NCBI RefSeq assembly: GCF_019457475.1
Contig: NZ_CP080413.1
Span: 4,069,652 to 4,133,651, forward strand
Direction: 5' to 3'
DNA length: 64,000 bases
DNA from: Shewanella acanthi
GTDB taxonomy: Bacteria > Pseudomonadota > Gammaproteobacteria > Enterobacterales > Shewanellaceae
Each line of letters opens with the position of its first letter. The stretch's first letter is position 1. The notes beneath the pieces are model-generated. The model did no database searches and was not told where the DNA came from. It saw nothing but the letters and a program-made list of their open reading frames with translations. Both the position numbers and the translations under genes were made by a program. Shown piece by piece: positions 17,195-25,131 of this stretch.

Positions 17195-17216
17195 TATCCG
17201 GTTTTAATCCGGGATA
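17195..17216. promoter_or_regulatory. Inverted repeat, possible operator of the HTH-methyltransferase
   Basis: TATCCGG...CCGGGATA, an inverted repeat with one inserted base, lies 21 bases upstream of the methyltransferase start in the 81-base divergent promoter region. Such repeats bind the HTH part of related methyltransferases and balance expression with the restriction genes. Binding is inferred. Confidence 0.45.
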
Positions 17217-17222
17217 TTAACA

Positions 17223-17238
17223 CTGTACATATACACAG
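17223..17238. promoter_or_regulatory. LexA-type SOS box upstream of the McrB-like gene
   Basis: CTGT-ACATATAC-ACAG matches the gammaproteobacterial LexA consensus CTGT-N8-ACAG exactly; the flanking bases extend the symmetry (ACTGT/ACAGT) and the centre is the usual alternating AT-rich tract. It ends 17 bases before the start codon of the restriction gene, so LexA bound here would cover the promoter. It suggests DNA-damage induction of restriction. Confidence 0.7.
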
Positions 17239-17255
17239 TCAAATAGGGAATTCCA

Positions 17256-18956
17256 ATGCTTCAGGATCTTCTAGCACTTAAACTCAATTCTCAGAGACTT
17301 ATCGAAGATAACTTCTCTCTTGAACTTTTTTTTGATGACAGATCCAAATATAAAATTCTTGAGCTCTACAATAAAGAATTTCCTAATTATCCTGCAACCC
17401 TTCAGGATGGCTTGCTAAAAATTACTAATGATAAAAAGCAAACAGCTTATCTACCTTTCAACTGGTTTGTAAGAATTAAACAATGTAAACATCTAATCGA
17501 AGCCCTTGTTGAATACAGCGAATATGTGGATATGCTGAAATCAGTGCTTAATGACGATACGTTGAGAGCATTACCAAAAGTTGATTGGGAGAGCTCTACA
17601 GAAATCCCTGATGATCAGAAATTTATTCTGAATAATTTCATAAATGAAAAATTTCCTGAAGAAGAACAAAATAAACTTTTCAGAGATTTCGTAGATGGAA
17701 GAAGTTGGCTTGACCTTAAAAGTGATACATCGACTACTCTAACAGGAAAGAAGTTTAATCGCCAAAACCATGACTATATAGCGTCATGTATTACCACACA
17801 CTGTAAACTTATTAATGATACTGCAGGAAAATTAGAGCATTTCATTAGGCTTTACATAACAAACTCAGATATCAGAGATATTATCGAAGGATTACCTGTT
17901 TCAGAAGCGAGTAATACCGATGATTTATCAGTTTGTGAACCTACGATAACACCATATATAGCTCCCACCCTTACTAAGCCCATTTCTGCAACACTTAAAA
18001 CTGTATTTAAAAATACTGCTGTTAATAAAATTATATACGGTGCGCCAGGTACGGGAAAAAGTTACTCATTAAAAAATGCGATTAGTGAAGAGAAGCTTAT
18101 TCGTACAGTTTTTCATCCTGACACTCTATATAGTGATTTTGTCGGCTCTTTAAAACCGATGATGCACGGCAGTACTGTAGGTTATGAGTTTCGTCCAGGA
18201 CCATTTACGGAAGCCATTATCAGGGCCGTAAACGAACCGACAGAATCTTTTTCTCTGGTCATTGAAGAGTTAAACCGAGCCTCTGCAGCCGCAGTTTTTG
18301 GGGAAATATTCCAGTTACTCGATCGTAATAAAAGCGGTCACAGTGAGTATATGATAGATATTTCCGATCCAGATTTTCGAGACTATCTGAACTTAAAAAC
18401 AAACCAGTTTTTCTCTCACGGGCAAAAATTATTTATACCATCTAACCTGTCACTACTTGCAACAATGAATAGCAGTGACCAAGCGGTAAAGCCGTTGGAT
18501 ACGGCTTTTAAACGCCGCTGGAGCTTTGAATACATCCAGATTGACTATTCAAAGGCAACGCCAGGCCAGCTATCAGTACCATTTGCTTCCGGTATAGCAA
18601 CCATTGAATGGGCAAAATTTGCAGAAATTATAAACCAACGACTTCAAAATCTTGGTGTGCCAGAAGATCGCTTACTTGGTCATCGATTTCTGTCTGACCA
18701 AGAATTGTCGACACCTGAAACTGCAGCAAATTCGCTATGTGGTAAGTTGTTTGTTTATTTATGGGATGATGTTCTTCGTCACGGGCGTAGAGACGTTATC
18801 TTCAATACTGCTGACTTTGGTACTTTTGGCGCTCTGGTTAATGGCTTTAAAAATGGCCGCTCAGTGTTCTGTGAAGAACTTGAGGAAGATTTAAGTTCAG
18901 CAGTTGACACCAGCAATGCAAATTCAGAGCCGGAAGCAACTGAAAAATATGAGTAA
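17256..18956 (+). CDS. McrB-like AAA+ NTPase of a restriction system
   Basis: 566 residues. The first 230 or so residues resemble no domain I can name and are the likely DNA-recognition part. The AAA+ core follows: Walker A GAPGTGKS (about 262-269), Walker B LVIEELNRASAA (about 335-346), and the McrB-type signature MNSSDQAVKPLDTAFKRRW (about 404-422). McrB and LlaJI R1 proteins use GTP to translocate DNA for a partner nuclease. AGGGAA precedes the ATG. It overlaps the nuclease gene by eight bases. Low GC and many AAA/ATA codons suggest acquisition by transfer. It could be the R1 subunit of a LlaJI-like system rather than a methyl-dependent type IV enzyme. Confidence 0.88.
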   Translation: MLQDLLALKLNSQRLIEDNFSLELFFDDRSKYKILELYNKEFPNYPATLQDGLLKITNDKKQTAYLPFNWFVRIKQCKHLIEALVEYSEYVDMLKSVLNDDTLRALPKVDWESSTEIPDDQKFILNNFINEKFPEEEQNKLFRDFVDGRSWLDLKSDTSTTLTGKKFNRQNHDYIASCITTHCKLINDTAGKLEHFIRLYITNSDIRDIIEGLPVSEASNTDDLSVCEPTITPYIAPTLTKPISATLKTVFKNTAVNKIIYGAPGTGKSYSLKNAISEEKLIRTVFHPDTLYSDFVGSLKPMMHGSTVGYEFRPGPFTEAIIRAVNEPTESFSLVIEELNRASAAAVFGEIFQLLDRNKSGHSEYMIDISDPDFRDYLNLKTNQFFSHGQKLFIPSNLSLLATMNSSDQAVKPLDTAFKRRWSFEYIQIDYSKATPGQLSVPFASGIATIEWAKFAEIINQRLQNLGVPEDRLLGHRFLSDQELSTPETAANSLCGKLFVYLWDDVLRHGRRDVIFNTADFGTFGALVNGFKNGRSVFCEELEEDLSSAVDTSNANSEPEATEKYE

Positions 18957-20238
18957 TTCTGAATTCAAGCTTGAATTTTACAACGACAGGTCACTTCTTA
19001 GCAGCTTACCTAAGGAACTTTATCAGTCCATGAAAGAAAAAGGGCTGATACCTCATGGCAGTACATATGTGCATTTCTGCGGGTTGCTCACCTATGAAAA
19101 TATAACTGCTGTTTTTTTGCCCCGTAACAGCAAAATAGAAAGTAATTTAAAACTTTCTGATTTAGCCCGTAACCTGTTGAAGGCTATTCAACGCTATAAG
19201 TTATCAGCAGATACATCCACAGAAACCGCTGATTTCGGCGATGAAATCATAGGTAGTGATAGTATTACCCTGCTTGTTGAACTACTGGAAGACTTCGTTC
19301 TAAATGGTCTTTACACAACAAGAACTGAAGAGTACAGACTGAATCAAGGAAAGACTGACTGGAAAAGAACTATAAATCAAAGGACAGCATTTATTAATGG
19401 AGGTAATGCCTTCTATCCTGATGTCATTGGTTCAAGAAAGTTGGTTGATCAAAGTAGTGCAATAACCAGAATTCATGCACAAATTTTAAGAGAGATTTGC
19501 AATAAGGCGGGTTGGATTACTTTTCCAGATCCTGATATCCCATTAGTTGAATTATCAGCTATTCAATGTGTATCGGAAAATATAGAGACTCAAATTCAGA
19601 TGCTAAATAAGGAGCTTCATAGCTCTTATTCAGACAGAGACATTTTTCTCCTCAAAGGTTTAATTCGGTATCTAGAGAAGGTAAGTGGCGATGATAATAA
19701 CGACTTAGTCATTGGAATTCGGGAATGTCATGGTTTTTGGGAAAAAATGCTAGATAGCTGTCTTTTGCATAAAGAAAACGTGAACCACCGTATGCTTGCT
19801 CCACTGTATAAAATTTCTGGTGATTTTGTTCTCGCACTATCTAAAGGGCATCGAACTGATACCGTGCTCAAGCACCCTACTGCTAATAAATTTGTCATTG
19901 CTGATGCCAAATATTACGGAGCACATAATATTCAAACCTCTCCTAAGCTATCGGATATTGTTAAGCAGTTCTATTACGCTAAAGCTATGAAAATTATCGA
20001 GGAAAATGTAGATAAAATAGCAAACGTTTTCATTTTCCCAGGAAAGTCAGGGAATATTGAATCGATACATATGGCGAAAAAAGACTCTAAAAAACAGTTT
20101 AATGCGAGCGATTGCCTAGACAAAAACTACCCTCCCATCAACTGTATTTACCAAGATCCGATTGAGCTTATTGAGCAATACTCTAAAGGGAGATATCTGA
20201 AAGAATTAACGCAAAGGCTGTTGGATTTAGCGTCTTAA
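18949..20238 (+). CDS. LlaJI/McrC-like restriction nuclease subunit
   Basis: About 429 residues from the ATG at 18949, which overlaps the McrB-like stop (ATGAGTAA) and implies translational coupling; an upstream in-frame ATG at 18904 is possible. The PD-(D/E)xK core is visible as KFVIADAKYYG near residue 310-320, with a preceding acidic strand (LYKISGDFVLAL) and WKRTINQR plus a following AFINGGNAFYPD typical of the LlaJI restriction endonuclease family. It cleaves DNA together with the AAA+ partner. With one methyltransferase instead of LlaJI's two, the recognition site may be symmetric or a second methylase may be elsewhere. Confidence 0.8.
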   Translation: MSNSEFKLEFYNDRSLLSSLPKELYQSMKEKGLIPHGSTYVHFCGLLTYENITAVFLPRNSKIESNLKLSDLARNLLKAIQRYKLSADTSTETADFGDEIIGSDSITLLVELLEDFVLNGLYTTRTEEYRLNQGKTDWKRTINQRTAFINGGNAFYPDVIGSRKLVDQSSAITRIHAQILREICNKAGWITFPDPDIPLVELSAIQCVSENIETQIQMLNKELHSSYSDRDIFLLKGLIRYLEKVSGDDNNDLVIGIRECHGFWEKMLDSCLLHKENVNHRMLAPLYKISGDFVLALSKGHRTDTVLKHPTANKFVIADAKYYGAHNIQTSPKLSDIVKQFYYAKAMKIIEENVDKIANVFIFPGKSGNIESIHMAKKDSKKQFNASDCLDKNYPPINCIYQDPIELIEQYSKGRYLKELTQRLLDLAS

Positions 20239-20587
20239 GCCATATCAATTTAGATTAATCTGAATTTTGTTCTAACCCATAAATCAGTGACTCTAAAAAC
20301 AACCTATCATATTGAAATAATACAACTTTACTTATTACCAACCAGCATCATAATCATTTCGCTCTAAATGGCTTTGGCAACTCAAATTACCACACTTGAA
20401 CGTAGATAATGCCTACCAAGATTGGCATTGTTATGGCTGTGACCGTTGGCGACATGGATGTCGCCGTCGAGCCTATAGGGACATATTTACGGCGTGTCAC
20501 AGTAAAAACAATGACAATCTAAAGTTCGCAATCTATCAATGCGAAGTAAAGCATTCAGGCCCCTGGTTTACCAAGGGCCTGATGGGG
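20239..20587. repeat. Intergenic region with a palindromic, possibly dispersed, element
   Basis: 349 bases between the restriction genes and the convergent imidase-like gene. It holds a perfect palindrome GGCGACAT-GG-ATGTCGCC (20448-20465) followed by a GC-rich tract to about 20540, unlike the AT-rich restriction genes. Its style resembles intergenic elements I associate with Shewanella genomes. A hairpin CAGGCCCCTGG/CCAAGGGCCTG (20556-20581) lies just past the convergent gene's stop and may end its transcript. No convincing gene. Confidence 0.4.
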
Positions 20588-21568
20588 TTAAGCAGATTGT
20601 TGGCTAAATGCCGAATGGATTTCAGATCCTGTGGCGAACCAGATATCGGATTTGCTGGTGAGGTAAGCCAATAGCTGCTCGAAGTGGGCAATGCGGTGGG
20701 GTTGTCCGAGTAACCAAGGGTGAATATTTAGCGCTAACATGCGGCCGCCATGGTGTTCGGCCTCATTGAGAAGCAGGTCGCAGGCATCGCAGACCTGCTG
20801 CACGTAGGAGGCTTCGGAGTGCAGGTTATTTTGCAAAATAAACTGGTCATCCAACTCGGTAGATAACGGGATATTCAGCAGTGCGCCTTGATGTTGCGGA
20901 TTAGCCCCAGTGTTATTAAAAAAGTAGGGCATATCATCGTTTACCCAGTCGCCGCAGTATTTCACGCCATTATTAGCAAGCAACTTAGCTGTGATTTCAC
21001 TCTGGTTCTGCGCCGGACTTAACCAACCTGTGATAGGTTGACCCGTCGCCTGACGCAGCACCGCCAAGGACTTTTCAATCAATCCCGCTTCGTTATTGGC
21101 CTGCGCTTGCTCCGCATCGCCCCAGTGGATGGAATCCATATCCCAGCCGTGGCATAAAATCTCATCGCCGCGCTGTGCCAGTTTATGGATTAATAGTGGC
21201 GCCTGCTCTACTAGGCGGCTGCTAATCGCGAAGGTCGGCTTAACACCATAATGATCGACGGCCTTGAGTATTCTAAAGATACCGACTCGGTTGCCGTAAT
21301 CCCGCAGGCTGTAATGGCGCAGGTCAGGGTAAGGCATTGTCATACCGCCTGGCACCTTGAAGGGTTTACCCTTTTGATCCATTGGGAAAAACTGCACGCT
21401 GATATTGAGCCAAACGGCGAGCTTTTTGCCCTGCGGCCAACGAATAGGTTGACGCTGGTGCAGCATAGACCAAGGGTAAAACTCATGGTCCATACCGTGG
21501 CGGCGCTTGTCGTACTGCAGGTATTCCTGCGGCAGGCCCTTTTCTAAATTCACAGGTTTGTCAGACAT
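20588..21568 (-). CDS. Polysaccharide deacetylase-fold (NodB) protein, PuuE/cyclic-imide hydrolase type
   Basis: 326 residues. The LRHYSLRDYGNRVGIFRILKAVDHYGVKPTF stretch (about 85-115), EILCHGWDMD (about 146-155) and LNIHPWLLGQPHR (about 285-297) are features of the PuuE allantoinase/cyclic imidase branch of the NodB fold, which opens cyclic ureides or imides rather than removing acetyl groups. The canonical TFDDGP motif is absent, as in that branch. It overlaps the start of the paralogue at 21568-22548 by one base (the paralogue is upstream on this strand). Predicted role: ring opening of a maleimide-type intermediate to the half-amide. The substrate is inferred. Confidence 0.75.
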   Translation of the reverse strand: MSDKPVNLEKGLPQEYLQYDKRRHGMDHEFYPWSMLHQRQPIRWPQGKKLAVWLNISVQFFPMDQKGKPFKVPGGMTMPYPDLRHYSLRDYGNRVGIFRILKAVDHYGVKPTFAISSRLVEQAPLLIHKLAQRGDEILCHGWDMDSIHWGDAEQAQANNEAGLIEKSLAVLRQATGQPITGWLSPAQNQSEITAKLLANNGVKYCGDWVNDDMPYFFNNTGANPQHQGALLNIPLSTELDDQFILQNNLHSEASYVQQVCDACDLLLNEAEHHGGRMLALNIHPWLLGQPHRIAHFEQLLAYLTSKSDIWFATGSEIHSAFSQQSA

Positions 21569-22548
21569 CAGGCTTTTACTCCCATGGCTGCATGTTGCTC
21601 GGCAATGTTGTTCACCGCAGTGTCGTAATAGTGCTGCAAATAGTAATCAGCAATCTCCCGCCCTGTGGTCACCCACACATCTGGGTGGCTGGTGATGTAA
21701 TCCAGCGCTTCTTCAAAGGCCTTTAAGCGATGCGGGCAACTCACCTGATAGTTGTGGGTAGGAATACACATTACAGTGCCCGACTCACTCCCTTCTTGAT
21801 ACAAGCGGTCAAAGTTTTGTTTCAGCATCTCGCCATAACGGCGTGGCTCCACTTTATTAACGACATAGGCAATGGTGTCGTTCATCTCTAACGAATAGGG
21901 AATCGACACAAATCGCTTGCCGCTGCGGGTATGGATGGGCGTTGGCTGATCGTCGTGGAACAGGTCGCATGTATAAATACCGCCGGTTTCCTTGCCCTGC
22001 CACAGCTCAGAATCCTTACCAAAGAGTTCGCTGCCAACTTCGGCAAATAAATCTAAGGTCTGCTCCGAGTGCGACAAGGCAGGCGCTAGATATCCCGCGC
22101 AGTGCTGCCCCGTGTGTTTATAGATGCTGAGCATGGAGTCTTTGATCATCTCCCGCTCCTGCTGCTCGCTCATACCATAGGTGTAGCGAGTGTTGTAAAT
22201 GCCATGACTGAAGAACTCCCAGTCACGCTCCTTACACATTTGGATGATTTCTGGGTGGTGATCGCACAGCGCAGTCGACAGAGAAATCGAACCACGAATA
22301 CCGTATTTATCGAGCAGCTGCATCTGGCGGATATGGCCAACACGGTTGCCGTAATCGCGAATACCGTAACCCTGAATCGCAGGATAAGGTTGAGGCCAAG
22401 CCGCACGATGCGGGTTAGCAGGCGGATTTAATTCGTAAAATTCAATATTGGGCGCAACCCAAAACGCCACCTTAGCGCCGTTGGGCCACTGAATCTTGGG
22501 TCGCCCTTCGTAGGGCCAATAATCATAAAACTGTGGATTTGCTTTCAT
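21568..22548 (-). CDS. Polysaccharide deacetylase-fold protein, PuuE/cyclic-imide hydrolase type (paralogue)
   Basis: 326 residues, same family as its downstream neighbour, including IQGYGIRDYGNRVGHIRQMQLLDKYGIRGS (about 79-108), WEFFSHGIYNTRY, APALSHSEQ and IPTHNYQVSCPHR. The metal-ligand pattern differs between the paralogues (HGIYN here, HGWDM there), so the two may act on different ring isomers or form a hetero-oligomer. The stop overlaps the next start in a TAATG arrangement, giving tight coupling. It starts 38 bases after the amidase gene at 22587-23279, forming a three-gene operon of two ring-openers and one half-amide hydrolase. Confidence 0.75.
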   Translation of the reverse strand: MKANPQFYDYWPYEGRPKIQWPNGAKVAFWVAPNIEFYELNPPANPHRAAWPQPYPAIQGYGIRDYGNRVGHIRQMQLLDKYGIRGSISLSTALCDHHPEIIQMCKERDWEFFSHGIYNTRYTYGMSEQQEREMIKDSMLSIYKHTGQHCAGYLAPALSHSEQTLDLFAEVGSELFGKDSELWQGKETGGIYTCDLFHDDQPTPIHTRSGKRFVSIPYSLEMNDTIAYVVNKVEPRRYGEMLKQNFDRLYQEGSESGTVMCIPTHNYQVSCPHRLKAFEEALDYITSHPDVWVTTGREIADYYLQHYYDTAVNNIAEQHAAMGVKA

Positions 22549-22586
22549 GGCTCGCTCCTACTGCGAAAACTAAGACAGGCCAACTA

Positions 22587-23279
22587 TTAATCAGCGATCT
22601 CGTAACCGACCTCTGCAGACTTACCGTCCAACCAATCAAATACGGTGTCGACATCTTCCACATCGGCGTATTTCAGCAATAAATCCGTGAGGTTAGCGAA
22701 GTGATAGCTTTCGTGTTTGTCTGCCACGCACTCCTCGGGAACGATAGCGCGGTAACCGCGGGACAGGGCATCGACCGCCGTGGCGCGAACACAACCAGAC
22801 GTCGAACCACCAGTGATAATGACTGTGTCCACCTGATGCCACACCAGTAAGGATTGCAGCTGGGTTTCGAAGAAAGCCGATGGCATTTTCTTCAAGTAAA
22901 TCACATCTTTGACCTTGTCGATTTCAACTCGGTCATCGAATTCACTGCGGGGTGAATCAAACTTAATATTCTGCAGAGAATCTTCGGTATTAGTGCGTGT
23001 CCCCCAAACGCCCGCATCCGAGGCATCTTCCATATAGGCAACATGGGTCCAAACGACGGGCCAACCCTTAGCGCGAAACTTTTTCGCTAATTCGTTGATG
23101 TAGTCAATTTGTTTAGGGTCGGTTTGGTAGGCGGTTTTGTATTCCCCTACGCAGGTGTAGGCCTTTTGCAAATCGATATTGACCAATACGGCCTTATTAC
23201 CGAAACCGAACTTCTTGCGGGTCGGGTTACTTTTCACATCTGCGTATATTTCTCGGGCGGTCTTTGACGACAATTCCAT
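22587..23279 (-). CDS. Isochorismatase-family amidase, N-carbamoylsarcosine amidase-like
   Basis: 230 residues of the cysteine hydrolase family. The triad is Asp36 (VLVNIDLQKAY), Lys131 (YLKKMPSAFFETQL) and Cys163 (TGGSTSGCVRATAVDALSRG). The STSGCVRATA box and the CVADKHESYHFANL tail match N-carbamoylsarcosine/maleamate-type amidases. It is the first gene of the operon with the two imidase-like genes and would release ammonia from the half-amide they form. The operator-like site at 23364-23381 lies upstream. It is distinct from the 199-residue amidase at 13915-14514. Confidence 0.88.
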   Translation of the reverse strand: MELSSKTAREIYADVKSNPTRKKFGFGNKAVLVNIDLQKAYTCVGEYKTAYQTDPKQIDYINELAKKFRAKGWPVVWTHVAYMEDASDAGVWGTRTNTEDSLQNIKFDSPRSEFDDRVEIDKVKDVIYLKKMPSAFFETQLQSLLVWHQVDTVIITGGSTSGCVRATAVDALSRGYRAIVPEECVADKHESYHFANLTDLLLKYADVEDVDTVFDWLDGKSAEVGYEIAD

Positions 23280-23363
23280 TGCAGCTCTCCAAAAGCGATG
23301 CTTATCAGTCTGATAGATACATTAAACCGATAACTATCCAGCAAATCAATTTAAAAGTATTAT

Positions 23364-23381
23364 TGATATAACATTATTCGA
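23364..23381. promoter_or_regulatory. Operator copy between divergent island operons
   Basis: TGATATAA-CA-TTATTCGA: the left arm and centre are identical to the consensus, the right arm is 5 of 8. It sits in the 286-base gap between the amidase/imidase operon and the + strand operon starting at 23566, so it may control both. Confidence 0.5.
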
Positions 23382-23565
23382 GATATAAGATAACTGCAAG
23401 ATGACGTTAAAACTGCGTACAGGAATGGGAGATAAACAACCCAGCGGCTACCTGGCGCGGTGTAACGCACTCCCGAATAGGAAGAGTTAAGTACAGGACA
23501 ATTGCCAAAATGGCCGTTCTGTCAACCCAAGTGACCAGCGATTAGAGCAATAAAGAGACCTCACT

Positions 23566-24552
23566 ATGCCAGACAAATACAACACTAGCGAGCAACAACC
23601 AAGTAAATTTCAACAGGCTATTACCGGCGAATGGCATGGTTTGCCTTCAGTGTTTGACGTCGACGGCAGCCACACGGGTTTTAATAAGGTAAACCGCGCC
23701 AGCGTGTTTGAAGGCGATAAGGTTACCTACTGGATGGAAACTAATTTTCAAAACACCGGCCATTTACGTAACCGCTTCGATACCGCAGGCGCTCGTTTCG
23801 AATTCGGCGTTATCGACTCGGACAAAGACCGTATTTACTGCGGCCCAGACTTTGTTGGCGCAGGTAAACCCTACGGCCTACTGGTGGACTCTAACTACTA
23901 TTCACCCGGTTGGAACACAGATTTACGCACAGTAAATCTTATTCTGCCTGAGCACGGTTTGCAGGTGTATTCTTCACAGTTATTTGAAGCCGATACCTTA
24001 GTGGCGGTCTTCAATGGCTTGTATGTGGTAACTCAAGATCACGCCAATAATCCAGAGGAACAACAAAAAGTGGCGGACTTTTTGGCCTCTGAGCGCCTCG
24101 CCGCGACTAAGCCCTATATTCTGCCAGTGAAAGAAGCTGGCCAATGGGTCGGCACCTTCGAAGTTTATGATAATAAACAGCAACGCCTCGGCGAGACGCA
24201 TATTGTTATCGACTATTTTCCACTGAGCCTGCGTAGCGCCGATGTACGCGTGACGATGACGGGCGCGATTGAACGCACCTTCAATTACAAGCGTTCTCGC
24301 GTGGATGCAGTGCACACCTTCGAGGGACCAGATGTATTTGGTAATGGCCGTGCCTATGGCCGTTATCTGTGGAGCACCCAGCACTTCTATGGCGAGGCTT
24401 TCAAACTGAAGAGCCGCGATACTCTGATTAACGATAACTTCGACATTTGTGGCGTGTGGCAGTTCTACCAATCTAACGATGAGCTATACACCTGCTTTGG
24501 GGTGTTGGATTGGAAGCCAGGGTCGAATGTATTAAGTGCTAAGTACATTTAA
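23566..24552 (+). CDS. Unrecognised two-domain beta-rich protein
   Basis: 328 residues, no signal peptide, no recognised family. The two halves look like repeats of one beta-rich, lipocalin-like unit. FVGAGKPYGLLVDSNYY followed by W-x(4)-LRTVN and DTLVAVFNGLYVV (about 105-165) parallels VFGNGRAYGRYLWSTQHF followed by LKSRDTLIN and DELYTCFGVLDW (about 258-322). Each half opens with a GxW segment (ITGEWHG, AGQWVGTF), as lipocalins do. It may bind a hydrophobic or planar ligand, such as a bilin or other island substrate, but no function can be assigned. First gene of an operon with flavin reductase, SSS transporter, membrane protein and GST. Confidence 0.65.
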   Translation: MPDKYNTSEQQPSKFQQAITGEWHGLPSVFDVDGSHTGFNKVNRASVFEGDKVTYWMETNFQNTGHLRNRFDTAGARFEFGVIDSDKDRIYCGPDFVGAGKPYGLLVDSNYYSPGWNTDLRTVNLILPEHGLQVYSSQLFEADTLVAVFNGLYVVTQDHANNPEEQQKVADFLASERLAATKPYILPVKEAGQWVGTFEVYDNKQQRLGETHIVIDYFPLSLRSADVRVTMTGAIERTFNYKRSRVDAVHTFEGPDVFGNGRAYGRYLWSTQHFYGEAFKLKSRDTLINDNFDICGVWQFYQSNDELYTCFGVLDWKPGSNVLSAKYI

Positions 24553-24583
24553 TGATGACCGATGCAATTTTGTGGGAGCCAAT

Positions 24584-25075
24584 ATGATGCAAACGCAATT
24601 TGATCCAACTGATTTTCGCCGGGCGTTAGGTAAGTTTCCGACGGGCGTAACTATCGTTACGACCAAGAATGCTAGGGGCGAAAAGATCGGCGTAACCGCC
24701 AGCAGCTTTAACTCGGTATCGCTCGATCCGCCTCTGGTATTGTGGAGTTTGAAAAAAGAAGCGCGCTCCATCGACTCCTTCGGTGAGGGTAAACACTTTG
24801 CAGTACATGTGCTAGGTGATCATCAGCAGGATTTATCTAACCACTTTGCTCGCCAAGGTGCGGATAAATTTGCCAATTTACCTTTAGTTGAAGGCGTGGC
24901 AGAAATGCCACTATTAACTGAGTTTAGCGTGCGTTTTCAATGTGTTTGCCAACATCAATACGATGGTGGTGACCATGTAATTCTGGTCGGTCGGGTATTG
25001 CAGTTTGATACCACAGAGTGCAATCAGCCGCTGATCTTCCACTCGGGTAACTATGCCAAAGTGGCGCATGTGTAA
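24584..25075 (+). CDS. NAD(P)H:flavin oxidoreductase, HpaC/NtaB-like
   Basis: 163 residues from the ATG at 24584 (GGGAG five bases before). FMN-binding split-barrel reductase domain: FRRALGKFPTGVTIVTT (about 12-28), GVTASSFNSVSLDPPLVLWSL (about 38-58), FAVHVLGDHQQDLSNHFA (about 72-89), GDHVILVGRVLQF near the end. These proteins supply reduced FMN or FAD to a separate oxygenase. The island's acyl-CoA-dehydrogenase-fold flavoprotein at 8776-10044 is the obvious partner, though they sit in different operons. It follows the two-domain unknown by 31 bases. Confidence 0.88.
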   Translation: MMQTQFDPTDFRRALGKFPTGVTIVTTKNARGEKIGVTASSFNSVSLDPPLVLWSLKKEARSIDSFGEGKHFAVHVLGDHQQDLSNHFARQGADKFANLPLVEGVAEMPLLTEFSVRFQCVCQHQYDGGDHVILVGRVLQFDTTECNQPLIFHSGNYAKVAHV

Positions 25076-25131
25076 CAGGTAAAGGCTAAAGCTTTAGTAA
25101 AACCAACGCATATAAGAATGAGAATGGCGAT

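Noticed and set aside
20396..20674. A 92-codon open frame between the restriction genes and the imidase-like gene
   Set aside because: It crosses the palindromic element and runs into the convergent imidase-like gene, has no ribosome site and a Cys/Arg-rich composition typical of chance frames.
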